From CAKZSB01 sp964573105 (lineage in GTDB: Bacteria > Pseudomonadota > Gammaproteobacteria > Granulosicoccales > Granulosicoccaceae): a stretch of DNA of 64,000 nucleotides. Position 1 is the stretch's first letter. Each line of letters opens with the position of its first letter. Location: contig CAZNIS010000027.1 of assembly GCA_964573105.1 (NCBI GenBank), positions 1-64,000 of the forward strand, read 5' to 3'. The notes beneath the pieces are model-generated. The model made no database searches, was not told where the DNA came from, and was given only the letters and a program-made list of their open reading frames with translations. Shown one piece after another: positions 43,146-50,843 of the stretch. The position numbers were made by a program, and so were the translations under genes.

Positions 43146-44738
43146 TTATGGCGCCACTGCGCATCCGTCACGACGCGCATCGGCAGCACCCAGCAAAGCA
43201 CCGGTTGCGGGTTGTCGCTCAATGGCCTGAACACCACCGACCACACGGGTATAGGGGTCAACCAGTTGAATGTGATGGCCGGCACGTCGCAGCTTCTGCA
43301 CTTCGAGTGGCTCGATTCTATTTTCAAGATAAATCAGATCGCCGTCCCATAGCCGCGCGCGCGGTGCATCGATCGCGTGGTTCAGCGGTTGCTGATAGTC
43401 CTGCTGTTGCACCATGACCTGCGTCTGTGTTTGCAGGATTCCATAGCTGCCGGGCGTTCCCAGTGCGAGTACCGGCTGGTTGTCGCGCAGTGAAATACTC
43501 GGGGCCAGACACATTGACATCGATTGCCCGGCACTCAGTCTGTTCGGCGATTGTGGGTCGAGGTCAGTCCAGTTGAGAAAATTGTTCATACAGATGCCGG
43601 TGCCAGGCACCACGACACCGGAACCGTAAATCGAACCAAGGCTTTGCGTAATGCAAACCATGTTGCCATCCGCATCGGCTGTAGAGAGCGACGTGGTGTG
43701 CTCGCGTCTGCCGACAAGCTCTGGATCGGTGATTGGTTTCCATTGTTGTGTGCGGCCGCTTACCGCAGCGCCGTTTCGGTGGGATTCGCACAGCGCGTCC
43801 AGCGCTTTGCCGTGCAATAAATCGAAAGCGGTTTGTGGATCGCAGCGGTTGTGTTGAATACGCGCCTCTGCCGCCAGCCTGATCGCGCGAAACACCTGAT
43901 CCAGATGCTCGGCACTGTTTGGTTCGAATCGCTGCAGATTCGTCTGCTCGAGAATCGCCAGTGTCAGTAGAAATTGAAACGCTTCGGTGGGTGGCGCGAG
44001 TGAGTGGACCTGCAAGCCGCGGTAGTGGGTGTGCAGTGGGTCAGCCCATTGCGGATCAACCGATTCAAGATCCTGCATCGACAGGACGCCACCGTGCTGC
44101 TGCAGGTGGTTGACGACAGTTTCACCAATACGGCCGTGATAAAACGCGGCTGGTCCGTCAGCGGCGATGCTCGCAAGCGTACGGGCCAGATCGGTCTGGC
44201 GCAGAATCCAGCCGGATTCGACATCTGCATGCCCAGGCGTATACACGCGCACCCATTCGGGGTCGCGGCTGCGCAGCGGCCAGTACTCGGGGGTGATGGT
44301 GGGGATGCCGCCGGTGACCGGAAAGCCGTCGGCGGCGAGCCTGATCGCCGGTGCCAGCAGATGTGACCACTCGAGCAATCCATACTCACGACTCAGACAA
44401 TGCCAGCCGGCCAGATTGCCGGGCACACCACTGGCGCGTGCGCCAAGGTAGCAATCTTCCTTGCTATAGCTGGCGGGATCGAGGTTGCGGGGCGTCGGGG
44501 GCACAAAGTCGATGCAGCGGACGCGGGCTTCGCTGGCGCTGTAGACACAGGCCATGCCCAGTCCGGCGATACCGGACATGAAAGGCTCGACTACATTGAG
44601 CGCCGCAGCCGTGGCCACCGCTGCATCAAAGGCATTGCCGCCATCGCGCAATATCTGCGCACCGGCTGAGGCCGCCAGCGGATGGGCCGCTGCCACCATG
44701 CCGTGCACAGACGCGACGAGCGGTCTGTCGCCGTTCAT
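43146..44738 (-). CDS. Gamma-glutamyltransferase family Ntn-hydrolase
   Basis: 530 residues. The N-terminal GGT fold opens with AAAHPLAASAGAQILRDGGN and AFDAAVATAAALNVVEPFMSG. The autocleavage/nucleophile Thr lies in REHTTSLSTADADGNMV (about residue 350), and GSGVVVPGTGICMNN follows. There is no signal peptide, unlike periplasmic E. coli GGT, so it is probably cytosolic. Members cleave gamma-glutamyl amides or related acylated amino acids. It lies 52 bp downstream of the carbamoylase gene, likely the same transcript, and upstream of dpp. Confidence 0.9.
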   Translation of the reverse strand: MNGDRPLVASVHGMVAAAHPLAASAGAQILRDGGNAFDAAVATAAALNVVEPFMSGIAGLGMACVYSASEARVRCIDFVPPTPRNLDPASYSKEDCYLGARASGVPGNLAGWHCLSREYGLLEWSHLLAPAIRLAADGFPVTGGIPTITPEYWPLRSRDPEWVRVYTPGHADVESGWILRQTDLARTLASIAADGPAAFYHGRIGETVVNHLQQHGGVLSMQDLESVDPQWADPLHTHYRGLQVHSLAPPTEAFQFLLTLAILEQTNLQRFEPNSAEHLDQVFRAIRLAAEARIQHNRCDPQTAFDLLHGKALDALCESHRNGAAVSGRTQQWKPITDPELVGRREHTTSLSTADADGNMVCITQSLGSIYGSGVVVPGTGICMNNFLNWTDLDPQSPNRLSAGQSMSMCLAPSISLRDNQPVLALGTPGSYGILQTQTQVMVQQQDYQQPLNHAIDAPRARLWDGDLIYLENRIEPLEVQKLRRAGHHIQLVDPYTRVVGGVQAIERQPATGALLGAADARRDGCAVAP

Positions 44739-44790
44739 CTGTTTTTTCCTCCGCGGGTGCCGGATGGTTATTCGACACCGGAGTAACAGA

Positions 44791-45759
44791 CTATCCCTTC
44801 AATCGGGTGTTGTCTACCGGGGGCCCAACGCCGGTCCGCTCGGTAATCAGGCCATAGTGTTGTGGCTGGCGATGCAGAGCGAAGTTGAAGATGTTCTGCT
44901 GAATCTCCTGGCAGCGATCCAGATCGCATGCTGCGATCGCCAGTTCATCCGCCAGGGTGCTGCACTGGCTGACAATTTCACCAGTCGGTGCGACGATGCA
45001 ACTGCCGCCGATCAGATCGCAGCCTTCCTCGCAACCGGCTTTGGCCACCCCGACTACCCAGGTACCGTTTTGATAGGCCCCGGCTTGCAGCGACAAGTGA
45101 TTGTGAAAGTCCTGCAGATAGTCGTGTTCCGGTGCACGCGGATAGTGTACCGGTGTGTTGTAGCCGAGCATCACAAGTTCTGCGCCCTGCAGTCCCAGCA
45201 CTCTGAACGTCTCCGGCCAGCGGCGATCGTTGCAGATGCACATGCCGAGTCGGCCATCCAGTAAGTCAAATGTGGGGAATCCCAGATCACCCACTTCAAA
45301 GTAGCGTTTTTCCAGATGCTGAAACGGGAAATCGGGTTCGTGATCGCGGTGGCCAGGCAGGTGTATTTTGCGATATTTGCCGGCTATTTTGCCGTCAGGG
45401 GTAACGAGGATAGCGGTGTTGAAGCGGCGCGTTTTGCCGTCGATTTCGCAAAGCTCTGCGTAGCCCAGATGAAATGCCATCTGTAGCTTTTTGGCCGCGT
45501 CGAACAGCGGCTGGGTATCCGGCCCGGGCATTTGCGATTCAAAATAGCGATCGACGTCGCTCTGATCTTCCATATACCAGCGAGGGAAAAAACTCGTTAA
45601 CGCGAGCTCCGGAAATACGATCAGTTGGCAGCCCTGTGCTGCGCCCTGTTCCATCAGATTAACCATTCGGGCCACGCAGGATGATCGCGGTTCATCGCGC
45701 GCGATCGGGCCGAGTTGGGCAGCGCCAACAATCAGTGTTCTGGACATAACAGTGGCCAC
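44791..45759 (-). CDS. hyuC: N-carbamoyl-D-amino-acid hydrolase (nitrilase superfamily)
   Basis: 322 residues from GTG 45759, which has a perfect GGAGG six bases upstream; ATG 45747 is an alternative. The nitrilase triad is visible: E in VFPELALTSFF, K in KYRKIHLPGH and C in GMCICNDRRWPETFRVLG. The ICNDRRWPET block together with LDRCQEIQQNIFNF and HRQPQHYGLI is specific to D-carbamoylases, which hydrolyse N-carbamoyl-D-amino acids to D-amino acids, CO2 and ammonia. No hydantoinase is adjacent, though an amidohydrolase closes the neighbouring dpp operon. Same strand as GGT. Confidence 0.92.
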   Translation of the reverse strand: MATVMSRTLIVGAAQLGPIARDEPRSSCVARMVNLMEQGAAQGCQLIVFPELALTSFFPRWYMEDQSDVDRYFESQMPGPDTQPLFDAAKKLQMAFHLGYAELCEIDGKTRRFNTAILVTPDGKIAGKYRKIHLPGHRDHEPDFPFQHLEKRYFEVGDLGFPTFDLLDGRLGMCICNDRRWPETFRVLGLQGAELVMLGYNTPVHYPRAPEHDYLQDFHNHLSLQAGAYQNGTWVVGVAKAGCEEGCDLIGGSCIVAPTGEIVSQCSTLADELAIAACDLDRCQEIQQNIFNFALHRQPQHYGLITERTGVGPPVDNTRLKG

Positions 45760-45957
45760 TTTTTTCCTCCGATGTCGCAAGGCTAAATGGCATCGGGTGT
45801 GCGGTCAAATGCCTGGCGATGCGGTGCCCCGTGTCTGTCGGGGGTCAGCATTGCAAAAACTTTACTCAAGCCGGCAGGCCAATCTCATCCGGGTTCGTGA
45901 ACCTTGTGCACCGGGTGCAGTCACAATGGGTAAGAGACAACACAAGAGAGACGAGCG

Positions 45958-46230
45958 ATGGATATCTTCAAAACCAAAAACATGTTGGCAGTGGGTCTTT
46001 CCGGGATCATGTCCGTGGGCGCAGCCCAGGCCAGCGTCGTGTCCGATGATCACGCTGAAAACGCCAATTCTATCGTTGCGGTCAGCGGGCCGAATGTTCG
46101 GGTCACTTTGTACGATGGCATCGCGACTGTGGTCGGGGTGGCGGAATCCGGTCAGGAAGCCAATGACATCGAAAGGGAAATTGCATCGCTTGACGGTGTT
46201 GACCACGTGATCAATCTGATCGCCTGGTAG
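45958..46230 (+). CDS. Exported BON-domain protein
   Basis: 90 residues with a signal peptide (MLAVGLSGIMSVGAAQA) and a single BON domain: VRVTLYDGIATVVGVAESGQ then IASLDGVDHVINLIA. BON domains bind phospholipid or peptidoglycan and are found in osmotic-stress proteins such as OsmY. The ribosome site is a weak GAGACGAG. The gene is convergent with the LuxR-hydrolase gene. Confidence 0.88.
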   Translation: MDIFKTKNMLAVGLSGIMSVGAAQASVVSDDHAENANSIVAVSGPNVRVTLYDGIATVVGVAESGQEANDIEREIASLDGVDHVINLIAW

Positions 46231-46352
46231 CGGTTTTTCGGCATGCAGAATGGCTGTAGTGGCCAGCCGGCGTCTTACTGTGCCAACGCGGTTAACTCGT
46301 TGCGCGGTGCGACATCGCTGGCACGCAGCTGCTCGTCTGCAGGCAGCGCCGG

Positions 46353-47948
46353 TCAGCTGCGTTTGCGTTTACCGACAATCGAAGGCGTGGCCGACCTGAC
46401 CTTGAGTGCCGGGTCGCGCAGCAGTTTTCCGATCAAATCAAAAATGACGGTTGTGTTGTTGTCCAGCAGCCAGGTACCGCCACCAGAAATGCGGTGAATG
46501 GTAGCCTGGTCCAGGCTTTCCGCCAGCATTTCAATATCCCCAATATCGACGTGTACGTCCTGCTCGCCGTGAATAAAATGAATCGGCACACGGCTGTTAG
46601 CCAGCGGTGATGCGTCCGGTTTTGCCAGATGATGTAAATCCTGCAACAGCGAAGGCGCTGAATGAATGATCCGGTATTGAAGCGCGGTAGCGGCGTGTTC
46701 ATCGTTGAAAATATCTTCCAGCACCTGTTGGTCGGCCGGACTGCCGCGGTGTACCTGGGTATAGAATCTCTTCAGGTTTTCACGGTCGCGAAAGGATCGC
46801 CGCAGGTAGGCGAGCATCGATTTGAATAACAGGCGATTGCTGCTGGCAAGTCTATAGCCGGATCGGATGTATTTATCGGTCGAGTGCAGCGATGAGTCTC
46901 CCCTGAAGGAGGCAGCAGTGAGGATAAGCTGGTGCAGCTTGTCCGGATGGCGATCGAGGAATTGCAATGCGTAGGCGCAACCCGAGGTGCCGGCCATCAG
47001 GGTGGCCCGGTTAACACCGGCAATCTGAATGGCATTCTGAATACCCTGCATCGCGTGGCTGAGGTGATCGGCAACGCTAAGCTCCGGATCTCTGGGGGCG
47101 ACTGCGCCATTTCGAAGCGGAACCAGCAAGCGAATGCCATAGGCTTTTGCGTGCTCGATCATCTGGAGAGAGCAGTGGAACGCGCCAAGCTGATGCAGAT
47201 AAATTAGTACATCACCTTGCGGGTCACCGCAGTCCAGGCAGCGGTAGTGATGACCACTATTACCTCGACTGACGTGATAGCGCGTGTCGGTCGGAAAATA
47301 TCGGCGAATATAACGCGTCAGCCATGCGTCCGGGTCATCCGGCTTAGTTGATTGCTGCTGTCGGTTAGAACTGAGCTCCAGTGCCAGATGGGCGATCAGT
47401 GCACTGCTCAGATCTTTCTGGCTGGAGACAGCCGTTTTGGACATGGCTGACTTTAGCTGCGTGCGTTTGGTCTCTGAAGATACGTGATCGATCAGTGCGG
47501 CGGCCTTGGGTGACAGACCGGCGACCACCTGCATGACGATTCGCTGCTCGGCGGGTGTCAGGCTTGTGTGAGGATAGAGTGTCTCCAGCGCTTGCAGCAC
47601 TACCGAGTGGTGCAGCACCAGCAATTTTCCGGTCTGTCCTCCGCGCGGGATTTCCAGCCGCAGTAATAGATAGTCGCCATCCAGCTCCCCCCACTGATCG
47701 CTACCGAGATTCTCCAGCAGCTGTGCAAGGCTCGCCTTGAGGGTATCCGGCAGTGCCTGGGCTCCGATCAGTGGATTGTCGAGTTCGAGATCGAAGTCCA
47801 CCACCAGTTGCATCGGCGCCGATGCAAAAGTCTCGGGGCGCTCCACCCACCTGGCGAAGTCGTTTTTTTCGGAAGCCGGTAAGATGGTGAGCACTTTCAC
47901 CGCTTCTGCATAGGCCACATCAGGAGGCATTGGCTGCGAATCAGACAT
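46353..47948 (-). CDS. LuxR-type HTH fused to alpha/beta-hydrolase fold with altered triad
   Basis: 531 residues, cytosolic. Residues 1-125 are an unrecognised sensor-like region. Residues 128-190 align with a LuxR C-terminal HTH: LTPAEQRIVMQVVAGLSPKA, then a diverged recognition helix and SSQKDLSSALIAHLA. Residues 220-515 form an alpha/beta-hydrolase: LHQLGAFHC at the oxyanion turn, AGTSGCA at the elbow (S322) and HGEQD (D464). Where GHW normally supplies the catalytic His, the sequence reads GGGTWLLD (T492). The enzyme is therefore probably inactive or altered, and the domain may instead sense a ligand for the HTH. No clear partner gene. Confidence 0.85.
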   Translation of the reverse strand: MSDSQPMPPDVAYAEAVKVLTILPASEKNDFARWVERPETFASAPMQLVVDFDLELDNPLIGAQALPDTLKASLAQLLENLGSDQWGELDGDYLLLRLEIPRGGQTGKLLVLHHSVVLQALETLYPHTSLTPAEQRIVMQVVAGLSPKAAALIDHVSSETKRTQLKSAMSKTAVSSQKDLSSALIAHLALELSSNRQQQSTKPDDPDAWLTRYIRRYFPTDTRYHVSRGNSGHHYRCLDCGDPQGDVLIYLHQLGAFHCSLQMIEHAKAYGIRLLVPLRNGAVAPRDPELSVADHLSHAMQGIQNAIQIAGVNRATLMAGTSGCAYALQFLDRHPDKLHQLILTAASFRGDSSLHSTDKYIRSGYRLASSNRLLFKSMLAYLRRSFRDRENLKRFYTQVHRGSPADQQVLEDIFNDEHAATALQYRIIHSAPSLLQDLHHLAKPDASPLANSRVPIHFIHGEQDVHVDIGDIEMLAESLDQATIHRISGGGTWLLDNNTTVIFDLIGKLLRDPALKVRSATPSIVGKRKRS

Positions 47949-48082
47949 CGTACTAGCGCAGCGCTCGTTCGGGATGAGAACGCTGTAGGGTCGATGGCAG
48001 CGCTATCGCGCCGCTGAACAATATTGCTAAATTCATTGCACTCATTCCTGCCCGAAATGCTCGATCTGCGCTAGCGACGCTG

Positions 48083-49351
48083 TTACGGCGCGCCGGTCGC
48101 TGATCGTGGCACTTTTAAAAACATCACCATTCCCAAGAGGAACAGCAACACAATTGAAAGCATGCCGAGCCTTGAGTCTCCACTGAGCCGAGCGGTTACG
48201 CCCACCATAACAGGGCCGAACACGGCTGCGGCCTTGCCTACAGTGTTGTATAAACCAAAAAACTCGGCCGCCTGCGCTGCCGGGATCATTTGGCTGAACA
48301 GCGATCGGCTCAGTGCTTGTATACCTCCCTGGAATAGTCCGATCAATGCTGCAAATAGGTAAATTTGCGTCGTCGTGCTTAGCGTGGCCGCAAACACGGT
48401 CAGGCCAACATAGGCCCATAGCGCGATCCAGATGCCGCGATGTGCCCCGTAGCGCTGCCCGATTCGGCCTGCCAGCAAAGCGGCCGGGAAGCCGACAAAT
48501 TGGACAATCAGGAGTGCGGTGATCAGGTTCCCCGAGTCCAGGCCGATCGACAGACCATAGTCGACCGCCATGCGGATGATGGTCGCCACGCCATCGAAAT
48601 AGAACCAGTAGGCGAGCAGGAACCACCAGATAGCCGGGTGCGCTTGCGCACGCCGGATCGTGCCGATGACGCCGGCAAACGCCGCGCGAATGGACAGCTC
48701 CGAGGCGTCGTGCGTGGCCTGGGGTTCGCTCACATTCAACAGCAATGGCAGCGAAAATGCCGCCCACCATAGCGCGACAGTGAGAAATGACCAGCGCACA
48801 CCTTCGGCACTGCTGCCAAGGCCGAACCAGTCGGGTTTCAGAGTCATCAACACGTTGATCAGAAACAGCAGGCCGCCGCCGAGATAGCCCAACGCATAGC
48901 CCAGCGCAGACACGCGGTGGCGGGATTCGGCCGGTGAGACGACAACCAGCAGTGCGTCGTAGAACACGTTGGCGCCGGCGAAGCCAAGAACAGCGGTGGC
49001 GTACAGCAGGATGGCCAGTGGCCACTGACCTTGCGCCACCAGAAACAGCGCGCCTGTCATCACGCACCCAAGTGAGGCAAACGTCGCCAGCATGCGCTTG
49101 CGCAAACCACCGCGATCAGCCAGTGCACCCAGCACCGGTGCCATCAGCACCACCAGCAGACTGGCAATCGAATTGCCCATGCCGAGATAAAAGGTGCTGA
49201 CTGTAGCCTCGGTGCCGCTACTCCAGAACTGCTTGAAGAACAGCGGAAAAAATCCCGCCATTACTGTCGTGGCGAACGCGGAATTGGCCCAGTCGTACAG
49301 AGCCCAGGAAAAAACTGCTCGCTTGTCAGCCGGTTGTTTGGATGTCGTCAT
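48083..49351 (-). CDS. UMF1/Atg22-family MFS permease
   Basis: 422 residues with about twelve membrane segments. The opening FSWALYDWANSAFATTVMAG is diagnostic for the family, as is the loop APVLGALADRGGLRKRMLA; the second half has LFQGGIQALSRSLFSQMIPA and AEFFGLYNTVGKAAA. Bacterial members are presumed exporters or amino-acid effluxers by analogy with yeast Atg22; the substrate is unknown. Upstream is a 515-bp noncoding stretch. Confidence 0.92.
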   Translation of the reverse strand: MTTSKQPADKRAVFSWALYDWANSAFATTVMAGFFPLFFKQFWSSGTEATVSTFYLGMGNSIASLLVVLMAPVLGALADRGGLRKRMLATFASLGCVMTGALFLVAQGQWPLAILLYATAVLGFAGANVFYDALLVVVSPAESRHRVSALGYALGYLGGGLLFLINVLMTLKPDWFGLGSSAEGVRWSFLTVALWWAAFSLPLLLNVSEPQATHDASELSIRAAFAGVIGTIRRAQAHPAIWWFLLAYWFYFDGVATIIRMAVDYGLSIGLDSGNLITALLIVQFVGFPAALLAGRIGQRYGAHRGIWIALWAYVGLTVFAATLSTTTQIYLFAALIGLFQGGIQALSRSLFSQMIPAAQAAEFFGLYNTVGKAAAVFGPVMVGVTARLSGDSRLGMLSIVLLFLLGMVMFLKVPRSATGAP

Positions 49352-49866
49352 AGTTCAGTGCCGGAACGATGAAAACTACTTGCCATACCGGTGAATCTGG
49401 ACGACACGTTGTCTGTGAATTGGAGTTTTCATTCCTTGCGGTTATAGCCTAGCAAAACAATGCTCGCGCATCCTGCCGCTTGTCGGAAATGCGATATACG
49501 TGTTTATACTAACCCTGTTAGGGGGTGATAAACATGGCGTAGCGCGAGCGCCAACCGCGTCAGGTGCAGTCGACGCTGGCGGGACGGTTGATTGGCAAGT
49601 TTGAAAACGAATACCGTATCGACGAGTGGTGACGGACGGGTCAGGTGAGTGCTGCAGCCGATATCGATTGCGTGTGAGTCTGCCGGTTAGGTGGATGGCG
49701 CGAATTACTGTTTATGTGTGTACGCCAACCAGATGAAGCTGCCTCGGGTAATGATGAGAGCCGGTAAACAGGCTATTGAAAAACGATAGCGCTCATGCAA
49801 CTGAAGATAAATAGCCGTGGGAGCAAGGATCAAGCGAGAAATCGTCATCGTGGTGAAATATCCGGG
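49352..49866. other. Intergenic stretch, nothing recognised
   Basis: No supported coding frame or RNA. It lies upstream of the UMF1 gene and downstream of the SMP-30 gene, both on the minus strand. Confidence 0.45.
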
Positions 49867-50781
49867 CTAGCCATTGAAGTTTAATTTCAACCCGCTGCAA
49901 TGCCACTGCGTTTTATACAGGATGCCGCGCCCTGAAGAGGTGATAAAAGCACTGCGCATGTCGTCTCCGCCGAAACATATGTTAGTCACCATCACATCCG
50001 GCTCGGGCATCGGTAGTATCGCAACCAGTTGGCCTGACGGGCTCACTGCGCTGATGACACCGGTGGCAAGTGTTGCGACGCAAACATTGCCCTGTCCATC
50101 TACGGCCATGGAGTCCAGTCGTTCAAAACCCTGAAACCCGTACAAAATATTACCGACGCCAAACGGATCATCATGCGGTGCCAGTTTGCCTGGCGATTCT
50201 ATATCCCAGTAGCGTAATTTGGCGCTGAAGGTTTCTGCGACGTACAGCCTCGTGCCGTCCGGTGACAGGGAGATGCCATTGGGTTGCTCTATCGGTGAGA
50301 CAACACGTTCTATACGGTTGCCATCGATACTCGCGTAGTACACCGCGCCTCGCTGTAAGGCGTCGTCAGAGCGTTTGCCCAGATCGGTAAAATAGAAACC
50401 GCCGTGTTGATCAAAAACGATATCGTTCGGGCCTTTTAGAATTTTACCGCCGCACTCGGTGTACAGCGTATCAACGCTGCCGGTGGCGAGATCGACGACT
50501 TGAATGCTGCCGTTGGTATAGTTATCCGGTGTGCCAACCGGACGCAGTAATCCATCGATCGTCGCCCAGCTGAAGCCGCCGTTGTTGCAGATATAGACAC
50601 GTCCATCCGGACCGATAGCGGCGCCGTTGGGGCCACCACCGCACTCTGCGATGACGGATATCTCACCTGACGAGCTCACGCGGCTTAAAGTACCGCGCTC
50701 AATCTCAACCAGTACGATACTGCCGTCGTCCATCGCGATCGGGCCTTCGGGAAATCTCAGGCCAGTGGTCATTACCTGCAT
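49867..50781 (-). CDS. SMP-30/gluconolactonase-like lactonase
   Basis: 304 residues of six-bladed propeller type. Metal ligands are E in RFPEGPIAMDDG, N in GPNDIVFDQHGG and D in LSPDGTRLYV; GGGPNGAAIGPDGRVYICNN is a repeat-blade motif. No signal peptide. It hydrolyses sugar or other lactones in the cytosol. It lies 62 bp downstream of the molybdenum hydroxylase on the same strand, suggesting the two act in one oxidation-then-lactone-opening sequence; that pathway link is inference. Confidence 0.9.
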   Translation of the reverse strand: MQVMTTGLRFPEGPIAMDDGSIVLVEIERGTLSRVSSSGEISVIAECGGGPNGAAIGPDGRVYICNNGGFSWATIDGLLRPVGTPDNYTNGSIQVVDLATGSVDTLYTECGGKILKGPNDIVFDQHGGFYFTDLGKRSDDALQRGAVYYASIDGNRIERVVSPIEQPNGISLSPDGTRLYVAETFSAKLRYWDIESPGKLAPHDDPFGVGNILYGFQGFERLDSMAVDGQGNVCVATLATGVISAVSPSGQLVAILPMPEPDVMVTNICFGGDDMRSAFITSSGRGILYKTQWHCSGLKLNFNG

Positions 50782-50843
50782 AGGATTGCTCCTGTATTCT
50801 GGTTTTTGCGTCCAGTTGGCTGTGGCGTGGTTTGACTGTCAGC

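Noticed and set aside
43918..43930. GGTTCGAATC resembling a tRNA T-arm
   Set aside because: Lies inside the GGT coding sequence, with no acceptor or anticodon stems around it.
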